DNA from: Hymenobacter sp. DG25B
Lineage (GTDB): Bacteria > Bacteroidota > Bacteroidia > Cytophagales > Hymenobacteraceae
Length of the DNA stretch: 64,000 nt
Reading direction: 5' to 3'
Assembly: GCF_000801315.1 (NCBI RefSeq)
Contig: NZ_CP010054.1
Coordinates: 310,001-374,000 of the forward strand
Shown here: positions 52,324-60,263 of the stretch, piece after piece
How the letters are laid out: each line of letters begins with the position of its first letter
How positions within the stretch are numbered: the first letter of the stretch is position 1
Position numbers and translations under genes: made by a program
Notes under the pieces: model-generated
Databases searched by the model: none
Told to the model about the DNA's origin: nothing
Seen by the model: the letters and a program-made list of their open reading frames with translations, nothing else

Positions 52324-53614
52324 AGGCGAACAGCGGGAACTGCTGCATCCATTCATTTATCTGGCGGCGCACCTGCCCCAGGTGGGTGTCATTGTCGTGG
52401 TGCATCAGCACATCATCAATAAACTCCACAATGCGGCTCATATCAGCTTCTTTCAGTCCGCGGGTGGTCACGGCGGCCGAGCCGATGCGCATGCCGCTGG
52501 TTACGAAGGGCGACTTATCATCGAAGGGCACCATGTTTTTGTTGATGGTGATATCAGCCTTGATGAGGGTATTTTCCGCTAGCTTGCCCGTGAGGCCTTT
52601 GCTGCGCAGGTCAATCAGCATCAGGTGGTTATCGGTGCCGCCGGAAATAATCTGGTAGCCGCGGTCAACAAAGCCGCGGGCCAGAGCCTGAGCGTTGCGG
52701 ATGACCTGCTGGGTGTAGTCGGTGTAGGCCTCGGAGAGGCACTCACCGAAGGCTACGGCCTTGGCACCTATGACGTGCTCCAGCGGGCCGCCCTGCGTGC
52801 CGGGGAATACGCCCGAGTCCAGCAGTGCCGACATCATGCGGATATCACCTTTGGGCGTTTTCAGGCCGAAGGGGTTTTCGAAGTCCTTACCCAGCATAAT
52901 GAGGCCGCCGCGCGGGCCGCGCAGGGTTTTATGCGTGGTGGTGGTTACAATGTGGCAGTGCTCGAAGGGGTTGTTCAGCAAGCCCTTGGCAATGAGGCCG
53001 GAGGGGTGCGAAATATCGGCCAGCAGCAGGGCGCCTACATCGTCGGCGGCTTCGCGCAGGGCTTTGTAGTCCCAGTCGCGGGAATAGGCGGAGGCGCCGC
53101 AGATGATGAGCTTAGGCTGCTCGCGCCGGGCGGTTTCCTTTACTTTCTGCCAGTCGATGAGGCCGGTTTCGGGCTCCACGCCGTAGAAAGAGGGCTTGTA
53201 GAGCTTGCCGGAGAAGTTTACCGGCGAGCCGTGCGTGAGGTGGCCACCGTGGGAAAGGTCGAAACCCAGGATTTTGTCGCCGGGCTGCAGCACGGCCAGC
53301 ATTACGGCGGCGTTGGCCTGGGCGCCGGAGTGCGGTTGCACATTCACCCACTCCACGCCAAACAGCTCCTTGGCCCGGTCAATGGCTAGCTGCTCAATCT
53401 GGTCTACAATTTCGCAGCCGCCGTAGTAGCGTTTGCCGGGCAGGCCCTCGGCATATTTGTTGGTCAGAATGGAGCCCTGCGCCTGCATCACCTGCTCCGA
53501 AACATAGTTCTCGGAGGCAATCAGCTCGATGCCATGCGTCTGACGTTCTTTTTCCTGACGGATCAAATCAAAGATAACCGTGTCTCGGGCGATGGTGGGG
53601 GCGTGGGTTTCCAT
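52322..53614 (-). CDS. glyA: Serine hydroxymethyltransferase
   Basis: GlyA converts serine and tetrahydrofolate to glycine and methylene-tetrahydrofolate using pyridoxal phosphate. The 430-residue product has the PLP lysine Lys229 in [24 protein letters not shown] (30-39), [22 protein letters not shown], and [10 protein letters not shown]. The true start is ATG 53614 ([11 protein letters not shown]), because the frame upstream is interrupted by the promoter box. TACCTTTG ends only 5 bases before this ATG, so the transcript is probably leaderless. A stem-loop terminator follows immediately. Confidence 0.97.
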   Translation of the reverse strand: METHAPTIARDTVIFDLIRQEKERQTHGIELIASENYVSEQVMQAQGSILTNKYAEGLPGKRYYGGCEIVDQIEQLAIDRAKELFGVEWVNVQPHSGAQANAAVMLAVLQPGDKILGFDLSHGGHLTHGSPVNFSGKLYKPSFYGVEPETGLIDWQKVKETARREQPKLIICGASAYSRDWDYKALREAADDVGALLLADISHPSGLIAKGLLNNPFEHCHIVTTTTHKTLRGPRGGLIMLGKDFENPFGLKTPKGDIRMMSALLDSGVFPGTQGGPLEHVIGAKAVAFGECLSEAYTDYTQQVIRNAQALARGFVDRGYQIISGGTDNHLMLIDLRSKGLTGKLAENTLIKADITINKNMVPFDDKSPFVTSGMRIGSAAVTTRGLKEADMSRIVEFIDDVLMHHDNDTHLGQVRRQINEWMQQFPLFA

Positions 53615-53619
53615 AGGTT

Positions 53620-53627
53620 CAAAGGTA
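53620..53627 (-). promoter_or_regulatory. TACCTTTG -7 box for glyA
   Basis: An exact TAnnTTTG match on the minus strand. With only five bases (AACCT) before the ATG, transcription should start at or beside the A of the start codon. Confidence 0.7.
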
Positions 53628-53676
53628 CGGCGGGGGTGGGGAACTGCCAACTAGGCTGGGCCGCAGGCGGGAAGTG

Positions 53677-54381
53677 CTAAGAAGGGCGTTTGGCAATGGG
53701 GTAAGGCTCCTCACAATTGGGTACCGTGTGCAGCGTGAGCGTATCCAGATTCAGCACGCTCAAGTGGGCCAGCTCCGGGTTATGACGATACACGCAGCCG
53801 GTATCCAGATTCAATGCCCCGGCCTTCACCGCAATGCGCCGCTTCACCTCGGCTACCGGCGTAGGCACGTGGCCGTGCACCAGCCGCTTGCCCTGCAGGC
53901 GGGAAGCATCAAAAGTGAACTGCTTGATGTTCATCATGGTCTGATGATCCTGCCGCATTTGCTCCGGCGGCTGGCGGAAATCGAAGCCCGCGTGCACCAG
54001 CACAAAATCGGGCAGGTCAATTTCATAAGGCAGTGCATCGAGCCAGTGCAGGTAGGCAGCGGGAATATCCGCAGCGGTAGCGGCGTCAAAGCTGCGAAGG
54101 GTCAGTTCCCGGTCGGCGGGGGAGGCCCAGGTTTTTCCTATGTGACCGTGGGCGGCGTCCAGCAGCTCCTGGTCGTGGTTGCCGCGCACGCAGTACACGG
54201 CCAGCCCGCGGGCCTGTAGCTGCATGAGGTAGTCCAGCACACCTTTGCTGTCGGGGCCTTTGTTCACGAAGTCGCCCAGCACATAGAGCTCGTCGCGGGG
54301 CGAGAACAGGACAACTTCTTCCAAGGCGCGGCGCAGGGTGCGCAGGCAGCCGTGCACATCAGTGGTAACAAAGCGGGCCAT
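53677..54381 (-). CDS. Metallophosphoesterase, serine/threonine phosphatase-like
   Basis: The ATG at 54381 gives 234 residues. The binuclear metal motifs of the PP1/PP2A-like and ApaH-like family appear in order: TTDVHG (DxH), LGDFVNKGPDS (GDxxxxG), RGNHDQELL (GNHD/E), FVLVHAGFD and LVHGHVPT (GH). The usual substrate is phosphoserine/threonine or dinucleoside tetraphosphate. It is cytoplasmic. It precedes no close same-strand gene; glyA begins 62 bases away, downstream of its stop. A strong palindromic terminator lies upstream of its start. Confidence 0.93.
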   Translation of the reverse strand: MARFVTTDVHGCLRTLRRALEEVVLFSPRDELYVLGDFVNKGPDSKGVLDYLMQLQARGLAVYCVRGNHDQELLDAAHGHIGKTWASPADRELTLRSFDAATAADIPAAYLHWLDALPYEIDLPDFVLVHAGFDFRQPPEQMRQDHQTMMNIKQFTFDASRLQGKRLVHGHVPTPVAEVKRRIAVKAGALNLDTGCVYRHNPELAHLSVLNLDTLTLHTVPNCEEPYPIAKRPS

Positions 54382-54410
54382 AGCAGTAGCAATTTGGATG
54401 AGCCAGATCA

Positions 54411-54452
54411 GATAAAAAAGCACCTTCCAGGTCTGGAAGGTGCTTTTTTATC
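54411..54452. terminator. 20-bp-arm palindromic terminator
   Basis: GATAAAAAAGCACCTTCCAG and its exact inverse complement (54433-54452) flank GT. The A and T tracts in both arms make it bidirectional. It lies between the small hydrophilic gene and the phosphatase gene. Confidence 0.9.
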
Positions 54453-54466
54453 AAACTAAAGGCAGC

Positions 54467-54679
54467 CTAGCTATAGGCAGGCTTGTCGATATCGGGTTTG
54501 TTAAGGTTGCGGTTGGGGTGGCGCTGGGGCGCATCGGCCGCCTCCTGTTCCAGCCGGTCTTCTACTTCGGGGTCGAGGTTGTTTACGGGCAACGACTCGG
54601 CTTTGGGCTGGCCTATGCCGGCGGGGTCGCCGTGGTGTTCCTTCGACTGCTGGTTGGAGCTGTTACTTTTATAAGGCAT
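54467..54679 (-). CDS. Small disordered hydrophilic protein (70 aa)
   Basis: The product begins MPYKSNSSNQQSKEHHGDP and is rich in Pro, Asp, Asn, Gln and Glu, with almost no hydrophobic core, so it is probably intrinsically disordered. It is bracketed by two terminators, so it has its own transcription unit. Such proteins are frequently induced by stress or desiccation in related bacteria, but nothing here proves that. I do not recognise a family. Coding status is moderate: it is short, but has a clean start, a stop, and a following terminator. Confidence 0.6.
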   Translation of the reverse strand: MPYKSNSSNQQSKEHHGDPAGIGQPKAESLPVNNLDPEVEDRLEQEAADAPQRHPNRNLNKPDIDKPAYS

Positions 54680-54700
54680 GGCAGTTTTTCGTTAAATGTG

Positions 54701-54744
54701 AAAAAAAGGCCCGGCTCCGCACCCGTAGCAAGCAGGGAGCCGGG
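54701..54744 (-). terminator. Terminator after the 54791 gene
   Basis: The stem CCCGGCTCC/GGAGCCGGG with a 17-base loop is followed on the minus strand by a CC and seven Ts, 46 bases past the stop of the 154-residue gene. Confidence 0.8.
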
Positions 54745-54790
54745 TGAAGATTCTATTGATCAATGGCCGTGTCGGTGGCGTTGGGGTCGG

Positions 54791-55255
54791 TCAGGTCGGC
54801 GTTGGTACCCTGGCGGGCGAGGTCGGCGTTGGTACCGGTGGGCGGGGCTCCATCTGGTCCATGCCCACGCGGGAGTTGGGGTTCTGCATTTCGTCGCGAC
54901 CGGGGCGGGCATCGTCGGCATCCAGCTCATCTACCGGGCGGCGCGACTCCAGCTCGGGGTCCTGCTCCTCCGGTCCATCCTGGTTGGGGCCATTGGGGCG
55001 GCCTTCGTCCTCGGTGCGCATATTGTCGTGCGGATGCTGGATGTTGTCGGTATTCTCGTTTACTGATACGGCCGTGCTGCCATTGCCGCTGTCGGTGCCA
55101 AAACCTTCTTTGCCGTCGCGGTTGCCGAAGCCCCCGCGGGCATCTTCGTTTTTAGGTGGGTTTGCCCCGGGAATGATGTGGCCGGCGGCCAGCTCTTCAT
55201 CGGTGGTATCGTCGTTTATAACGCGTATGGGGCGGTTGTTGTGGTCGGTTGCCAT
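54791..55255 (-). CDS. Disordered acidic hydrophilic protein (154 aa)
   Basis: The product begins MATDHNNRPIRVINDD. It is highly acidic and rich in Asp, Glu, Asn, Gly and Pro, without hydrophobic clusters, cysteines or tryptophans, so a folded domain is unlikely. The last part has an imperfect duplicated PTPTSPARVPTPT segment whose DNA repeats GTCGGCGTTGGTACC. It lies upstream of another small disordered protein gene, each with its own terminator. This pattern suggests two independently expressed stress-type or spacer proteins. No family is recognised. Confidence 0.65.
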   Translation of the reverse strand: MATDHNNRPIRVINDDTTDEELAAGHIIPGANPPKNEDARGGFGNRDGKEGFGTDSGNGSTAVSVNENTDNIQHPHDNMRTEDEGRPNGPNQDGPEEQDPELESRRPVDELDADDARPGRDEMQNPNSRVGMDQMEPRPPVPTPTSPARVPTPT

Positions 55256-55373
55256 AGAAAAAGTCAGCAGGTGGAATGGGAATTCATTCTAGAAAGTGTA
55301 CTGTGGTTTTTGGAATTAGGTTTAGGTTTGATGAGAGGTAGCCCTGAACCCACCGCCGCCTTCTTTTTCCTTT

Positions 55374-55940
55374 ATGGCTGCTGCTCTTGCCTCTGTTCGC
55401 TCCCTCGAAGCCCTGCTGGATTATCTCAGCCAGAGGCAGCCCGTGAAATACCTTTTCTTCTGGGGCCATACCGGAAGGCCGGGCGCTGCCGTGGGCAAAG
55501 AATGCTTCAGTCAGTGGTACCCGGCGCCCTTCACTCTAAATGGCCAGACCTACGCCACCACCGAGCACTACATGATGGCCGAAAAGGCGCGTTTATTTCA
55601 GGATGAAGCTACCCGGCAAGCCATCCTAGCCGCCCCTCATCCTCATCAAGCCAAAACCCTGGGCCGCCAGGTACAAAATTTTGAGGAAGGCCTGTGGAAT
55701 GATGCCCGCTTTGCCATAGTGGTGCAAGGAAATCTGGCCAAGTTCAGCCAGTACCCGGCGCTGCGCCAGTTTCTTCTGGATACCGGCCAGCGCGTGTTAG
55801 TGGAAGCCAGCCCGGTGGATGTTATCTGGGGCATCGGACTGGCGCAGGACGATCCGCGGGCGGCTAACTCCGCCGAATGGCCCGGCCTGAACCTGCTGGG
55901 CTTTGCCCTGATGGAAGTTCGGGCCCAGCTCAGCCGCTAG
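55374..55940 (+). CDS. NADAR family protein (YbiA-like)
   Basis: The 188-residue protein has the NADAR pattern: FFWGH (about 29-33), FSQWYPAPF (45-53), a central TEHYMMAEKARLF (63-75) and VIWGIGL (about 149-155). YbiA-type NADAR proteins act as N-glycosidases on riboflavin pathway intermediates, and others remove ADP-ribose from guanine. The gene stands alone, with neither rib genes nor a DarT toxin nearby, so a housekeeping metabolite-repair role is likelier. It overlaps the next, convergent gene by 4 bases. Confidence 0.9.
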   Translation: MAAALASVRSLEALLDYLSQRQPVKYLFFWGHTGRPGAAVGKECFSQWYPAPFTLNGQTYATTEHYMMAEKARLFQDEATRQAILAAPHPHQAKTLGRQVQNFEEGLWNDARFAIVVQGNLAKFSQYPALRQFLLDTGQRVLVEASPVDVIWGIGLAQDDPRAANSAEWPGLNLLGFALMEVRAQLSR

Positions 55941-56194
55941 CGCATAATCTTGCCCCGCAAATCCCAGTGGCTGTGCGCTACCTCCTGGCTGCCGGGCCTG
56001 CGCTTGATGGTGCGCGTGAACCGCTCACCGGTAATGGCGCCATCGGGCCGGCGCTTGCCAAAGAACAGCGTGACCGGCTCGCCGTGCTCATTGGTAATAA
56101 AGGTGATGTCGTAGCCTTTAAATACATCATCAATGCGCGACGACGGCTCGTAGACTTTACTAAGCTTTTGGTCTAACAAACGGTGCAAGGGCAT
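55937..56194 (-). CDS. Small hypothetical protein (85 aa)
   Basis: An 85-residue basic protein, MPLHRLLDQKLSKVYEPS. The C-terminal half has a conserved-looking TLFFGKRRPDGAITGERFTR segment, beta-rich with a charged loop, and HWDLRGK. I recall similar small Bacteroidota proteins but no function. It is convergent with NADAR, overlapping by 4 bases, a tight packing that supports both being real. No signal or membrane segment. Confidence 0.6.
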   Translation of the reverse strand: MPLHRLLDQKLSKVYEPSSRIDDVFKGYDITFITNEHGEPVTLFFGKRRPDGAITGERFTRTIKRRPGSQEVAHSHWDLRGKIMR

Positions 56195-56311
56195 AGAAAG
56201 CGTAGATTACGGTGTCCGGATTTTTACGAGGCCGATTGGCTGCGGGTATAGGATAGCCCGTATTTTAAACACTACTTCCGGCCCTCCTTTCACCCTTACT
56301 TCTGCCCTGTT

Positions 56312-56572
56312 ATGTGGACTGAACAAGACAACGCCCTCACCCGCACTTTTAAGTTTAAAAGCTTCCAGACGGCCTTCAGCTTCATGACCGATGTAGCCGA
56401 GGAGGCCGAGTACCAGAACCACCATCCCTGGTGGAGCAATGAGTACAACGTGGTTACGTTCCGGCTCCGCACGCATGATGCCGGCAACACCGTGACCGAA
56501 AAAGACCGGCAGCTGGCCGCCGCCATTGATAAGCTGGCCGAGGAGTATAAAGGGGAATCAGTTGCCGGTTGA
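56312..56572 (+). CDS. phhB: 4a-hydroxytetrahydrobiopterin dehydratase (PCD/PhhB family)
   Basis: An 86-residue pterin-4a-carbinolamine dehydratase domain. The active-site signature is NHHPWWSNEYNVVTFRL followed by THDAGNTVTEKDRQLAAAID. The enzyme dehydrates 4a-hydroxytetrahydrobiopterin to quinonoid dihydropterin, normally recycling the cofactor of phenylalanine hydroxylase. No hydroxylase gene is near. Odd point: the last residues (SVAG) and stop codon are encoded by the left arm of an inverted repeat that starts at 56558, so the original end may have been altered. Confidence 0.93.
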   Translation: MWTEQDNALTRTFKFKSFQTAFSFMTDVAEEAEYQNHHPWWSNEYNVVTFRLRTHDAGNTVTEKDRQLAAAIDKLAEEYKGESVAG

Positions 56573-56640
56573 TAGTTGCCGGTTACCGGTTTGGTCAAAT
56601 ATCTTCAGCTGGTAACCAACAACCGGCAACCGGCAACTGA
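56558..56640. repeat. Intergenic inverted repeat, TCAGTTGCC family (copy 3)
   Basis: The left arm 56558-56589 starts TCAGTTGCCGGTTGATAG; the right arm 56609-56640 ends CGGCAACCGGCAACTGA. It overlaps the last codons of phhB and stops 5 bases before the TACCTTTG box of rsmI. Copies 1 and 2 are at 17097 and 21195. Confidence 0.85.
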
Positions 56641-56644
56641 CAAC

Positions 56645-56652
56645 TACCTTTG
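56645..56652 (+). promoter_or_regulatory. TACCTTTG -7 box for rsmI
   Basis: An exact TAnnTTTG match with only five bases (TCTTT) before the rsmI ATG, giving a predicted leaderless transcript, like glyA. Everything upstream of the box is repeat sequence. Confidence 0.7.
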
Positions 56653-56657
56653 TCTTT

Positions 56658-57392
56658 ATGTCTGATACGCCTACCGTTCTGTACCTGGTTCCTACCCCCA
56701 TCGGCAACCTGGAGGATATTACCCTCCGGGCCATTCGCATTCTGGGCGAGGTAGATACCGTACTGGCCGAAGATACCCGCACCAGCGGCCGCCTGATGCA
56801 GCACCTGGGCCTGAAAAAGCCCATGCTCAGCTACCACCTCCACAACGAGCACCAGCAGGTGCAGCGCCTGCTGGAAAAGCTGGAAAAAGGCGAGCGGATG
56901 GCCCTGGTGTCGGATGCCGGCACCCCCGGAATTTCTGACCCCGGCTTTTTGTTGGTTCGCGAGTGTCTGGCCCGGGGCCTGAAAGTGGAGTGCCTGCCGG
57001 GCGCCACGGCCTTTGTGCCGGCCCTGCTGAAATCGGGCTTCGGGGCCGAGCGGTTTACGTTTGAAGGTTTCTTGCCGGTGAAAAAAGGCCGCCAGACCCG
57101 CCTCAAGGAGTTGGCCACCGAAACCCGCACCATGATTTTTTACGAGTCGCCGCACCGGATTGTGAAAACCCTGGAGCAGCTGGCCGAAATACTGGGCCCC
57201 GAGCGCCCCGCCTCCGTGAGCCGGGAGCTGACCAAGCTGTTTGAGGAAACCGTGACGGCTCCCCTGGCTGAGCTGGCCGCTGAGTTTGCGGGCCGCTCCG
57301 CCATCAAAGGCGAAATAGTGCTGGTAGTGCAGGGCCTGAAGGAGGAACGCATCAAAGAAGACCGCTATAAAGAAGACCATCGTGCCGAATAA
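56658..57392 (+). CDS. rsmI: 16S rRNA (cytidine-1402 2'-O)-methyltransferase RsmI
   Basis: The 244-residue tetrapyrrole-methylase-fold enzyme has LVPTPIGNLEDITLRA (residues 8-23), DTRTSGRLMQHL, VSDAGTPGISDPGF and FYESPHRIVKTL, all hallmarks of RsmI, which methylates C1402 in 16S rRNA. It begins after a leaderless-type promoter. The stop overlaps the next gene (lnt) by 11 bases, so translation of the two is coupled. Confidence 0.96.
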   Translation: MSDTPTVLYLVPTPIGNLEDITLRAIRILGEVDTVLAEDTRTSGRLMQHLGLKKPMLSYHLHNEHQQVQRLLEKLEKGERMALVSDAGTPGISDPGFLLVRECLARGLKVECLPGATAFVPALLKSGFGAERFTFEGFLPVKKGRQTRLKELATETRTMIFYESPHRIVKTLEQLAEILGPERPASVSRELTKLFEETVTAPLAELAAEFAGRSAIKGEIVLVVQGLKEERIKEDRYKEDHRAE

Positions 57393-59058
57393 CCCCACTC
57401 TTGCCCCCGCTCCTGCTGCTATTGCGCCGTCGGCCGTAACTGGCTGGGCCTATTGGCTGCCCAGCTTGCTGGCCTTTCTGAGCGCGGGCCTGCTGTGGGC
57501 GGGCTGGCCGGTGCACCCGGCTGCCCTAGCCCTGCTGCTGCTGGTAGCCTGGGTGCCCTACCTGCGCATGGAGCAGCTGCTGGTGCAGCGCAGGGCCAGC
57601 GGCTGGAAGGTGTGGCGCTACTCGTACCTGGTGCTGGTACTCTGGAATGCCTTTACTACCTACTGGGTGAGCTACAGCACGTTGGGCGGCGGCATCACGG
57701 CCGTGGTGTGCAATGCTTTGATGATGAGCGCGCCGGTTATGGCGTTCTACCATACCAAGAAGCGCCTGGGCCCTACGCTGGGCTACTTGTCTTTACCGGT
57801 TTACTGGATTGCCTTTGAGCAATTGCACCTGCACTGGTTTCTCACCTGGCCCTGGCTCACCCTCGGCAACGGCTTTGCGCAGGCCAACCAGTGGGTGCAG
57901 TGGTACGAGTACACCGGCTTTCTAGGCGGCTCCGTCTGGATCTGGGCCGTAAACCTGCTGGTATTCTGGGCCTGGTTTGGCCGTGAAGGTGTAGCACCCT
58001 GGACCTTCGGGCAGGGTCGCTTCCGCTGGGCGTGGCCCGTGCTGGCCGTTGTTCTGCCGATAAGCTTGTCGTCCATTATTGGCCGCAGCTACCAGGAAAA
58101 AGGCGCTACCGCCGAGGTGCTGGTGATTCAGCCCAACGTGGACCCCTACAACGAAAAGTTTGAGAGCGGCCCCAACTTCATTTCCTACGAGGAGCAGCTC
58201 ACGCGCCTGCTCACCCTCACCGGGAAAAACCTGACCCCACAAACCAAGCTGGTGCTGTGGCCCGAAACCTCCCTCGATGAAACCTACTTCGAGGATTCCT
58301 TCGATGGCAACCTGAAAATTCAGCGCATCCGGCAGTGGCTGGGCCAGCACCCCGGCGTAGAACTGGTAACTGGCCTCACCAGCGTGGGTCGCTACCGCTC
58401 CAAAGAAGAAGCCAGCTCCACGGCTCGCTTCCGCGAGGATTTAGGCTACTACGATATCTTCAACGCGGCTGTGCATTTCCCCGGCCCCGTCGGCACACCG
58501 GAGTTCTACCATAAGTCGCGGCTGGTGCCGGGCGTGGAGGGCGTGCCGCCGTGGCTGTCGGCTTTTGTTATTGATTTGGGCGGCACGGCCGGCGGCTTGG
58601 GCTCCCAGCCCGAGCGCACCGTGTACCAGACCAAAACGCCCAACCTGCGCCTGGCGCCCGTTATCTGCTATGAGTCGGTTTACGGCGACTTTGTGGCCGA
58701 CTACGTGAAGAACGGCGCCACGCTCATCGGCATCATTACCAACGACGGCTGGTGGTCTGATTCCCCCGGCCATTTGCAGCATTTGCAATACGCCACCCTG
58801 CGCGCCATTGAAACCCGCCGCGACGTGGCCCGCTCCGCCAACACGGGCATATCCGGCTTCATCAACCAGAAAGGCGAAATCACTCAGCAAACCGGCTGGT
58901 GGGTGCAGGCTGTAAGCCGCGCCACCGTGCATCTGAACGAGGAGCTGACGTTCTACGTCCGCTACGGCGAGCTGATTGGGCCGGCCTGCCAGGTGCTGGC
59001 CGTGTTGCTGTTGGTCTTCACGCTGGTGCGCGCCCTCAACCGGCGCTTTTCCTCATGA
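57382..59058 (+). CDS. lnt: Apolipoprotein N-acyltransferase
   Basis: Lnt adds the third acyl chain to lipoproteins at the inner membrane. The 558-residue protein starts with a GTG 11 bases inside rsmI. The N-terminal part has about six membrane helices; the nitrilase domain follows from about 245. The catalytic triad is complete: Glu295 (WPETSLDE), Lys378 (YHKSRLVPG), Cys429 (VICYESVYG). The many lipoproteins encoded in this window would be its substrates. The stop overlaps the next ATG (ATGA). Confidence 0.96.
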   Translation: MPNNPTLAPAPAAIAPSAVTGWAYWLPSLLAFLSAGLLWAGWPVHPAALALLLLVAWVPYLRMEQLLVQRRASGWKVWRYSYLVLVLWNAFTTYWVSYSTLGGGITAVVCNALMMSAPVMAFYHTKKRLGPTLGYLSLPVYWIAFEQLHLHWFLTWPWLTLGNGFAQANQWVQWYEYTGFLGGSVWIWAVNLLVFWAWFGREGVAPWTFGQGRFRWAWPVLAVVLPISLSSIIGRSYQEKGATAEVLVIQPNVDPYNEKFESGPNFISYEEQLTRLLTLTGKNLTPQTKLVLWPETSLDETYFEDSFDGNLKIQRIRQWLGQHPGVELVTGLTSVGRYRSKEEASSTARFREDLGYYDIFNAAVHFPGPVGTPEFYHKSRLVPGVEGVPPWLSAFVIDLGGTAGGLGSQPERTVYQTKTPNLRLAPVICYESVYGDFVADYVKNGATLIGIITNDGWWSDSPGHLQHLQYATLRAIETRRDVARSANTGISGFINQKGEITQQTGWWVQAVSRATVHLNEELTFYVRYGELIGPACQVLAVLLLVFTLVRALNRRFSS

Positions 59059-59405
59059 GAAAAATAGCCCAAGTGGCAGCGCCAACTTCGGAAGTAGTTC
59101 GGCTAATGATTCATGCCGATGGAGACAATGGCGTTTACTTATTTGGTTATAACACTCTAGAGGACAGCAGCTCTTTATGGGACTATTGGTTCGAAAAAGT
59201 CGCCGATGCGGAAGCCACTGCTGAAGAATATGGAGTAACAGGCTCTGATTGGCAATTCATAGCGGATCCATTGGAGAATTGTCAGCAGGACTGGATAACG
59301 CCAGTCCGTGTAAAGGGGCGGGCAGAAAACCAGCCACAGTGGGGCCAGTTTGAAAAGCTTGTAAACAATGAATGGGTAGCCTTTTCGCCCACACAAAAAC
59401 TATGA
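59055..59405 (+). CDS. Small hypothetical protein (116 aa) between lnt and suhB
   Basis: The ATG at 59055 overlaps the lnt stop (ATGA), and the stop overlaps the suhB start in the same way, so all three are translationally coupled. The product is soluble and acidic: MIHADGDNGVYLFGYNTLED, then a long charged helix, then WQFIADPLENCQQDW. GC is lower than in the two flanking genes, a sign of a different history. No family is recognised; a small immunity or nucleotide-binding-like fold cannot be excluded. Confidence 0.75.
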   Translation: MRKIAQVAAPTSEVVRLMIHADGDNGVYLFGYNTLEDSSSLWDYWFEKVADAEATAEEYGVTGSDWQFIADPLENCQQDWITPVRVKGRAENQPQWGQFEKLVNNEWVAFSPTQKL

Positions 59406-60229
59406 TTGATTTCAACCAACTCAGCCTGCAGGTAGCCGAGGTAGCCCGCCGGGCCGGCCAGTTCATTCACCAGGAAGCCGCCACCTTCGACCGCGGCCGC
59501 ATCCAGCACAAAGGCCTGCACGATATGGTTTCCTACGTGGACCAGGAAGCGGAAAAGCTGCTGGTGGCCGGGCTGCGGGAGTTACTGCCTGAGGCCGGCT
59601 TCATTACCGAAGAAGGCACCACCGGCGGCAGCAGCCAGGCCACCAGCGCCGGCACCGGGCTAACCTGGATTATTGACCCCCTGGATGGCACCACCAACTT
59701 CATCCACGGCCTGCCCATCTATTCCGTGAGCGTGGCTTTGATGCAGGGCCGTGAGCTGGTAATTGGCGTGGTGTATGAGGTAAACCAGCAGGAATGCTTC
59801 CGGGCCGTGCGCGGCGGCGGGGCCTTCTGCAACGAGCAGCCCATCCGGGTTTCCTCCACCCAGGACCTGAACCATTCCCTCATTGCCACGGGCTTCCCCT
59901 ACAGCAACTTCAACCGCATCGATACCTACCTGCCCATCCTGAAGGAGTTTATGCGCCGCACCAACGGCGTGCGCCGCGTAGGCTCCGCCGCCATTGACCT
60001 GGCCTGGGTGGCCGCCGGCCGCTTCGATGGCTATTTCGAGTTCAACATCAACTCCTACGATGTAGCCGCCGGTATTCTGCTGGTGCGCGAGGCCGGCGGC
60101 CACGTTACGCAGTTTCTGCACGATGGCGACCCAATCTTCGGGCGGGAAGTGGTGGCTTCCAACACCGCCGTGCACGCCGAGATGCAGGAGGTAATTGGGG
60201 AGCACTGGCCAGCGCACGCGCCGGCCTAA
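59402..60229 (+). CDS. suhB: Inositol monophosphatase family enzyme
   Basis: The 275-residue protein has the IMPase metal motifs: Glu70/71 in ITEEG, DPLDGTTNFIHG with Asp92 and Asp95, and a second motif NSYDVAAG with Asp220. The usual WDxAAG has Tyr before Asp here, a mild change. It removes phosphate from inositol-1-phosphate, histidinol phosphate or related compounds. Coupled by ATGA overlap to the 116-residue gene and through it to lnt, it is the last gene of the rsmI-lnt operon. Confidence 0.93.
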   Translation: MIDFNQLSLQVAEVARRAGQFIHQEAATFDRGRIQHKGLHDMVSYVDQEAEKLLVAGLRELLPEAGFITEEGTTGGSSQATSAGTGLTWIIDPLDGTTNFIHGLPIYSVSVALMQGRELVIGVVYEVNQQECFRAVRGGGAFCNEQPIRVSSTQDLNHSLIATGFPYSNFNRIDTYLPILKEFMRRTNGVRRVGSAAIDLAWVAAGRFDGYFEFNINSYDVAAGILLVREAGGHVTQFLHDGDPIFGREVVASNTAVHAEMQEVIGEHWPAHAPA

Positions 60230-60263
60230 ACTTTTTCTGCGGCTCCGTAGTTTTGTGACCATC

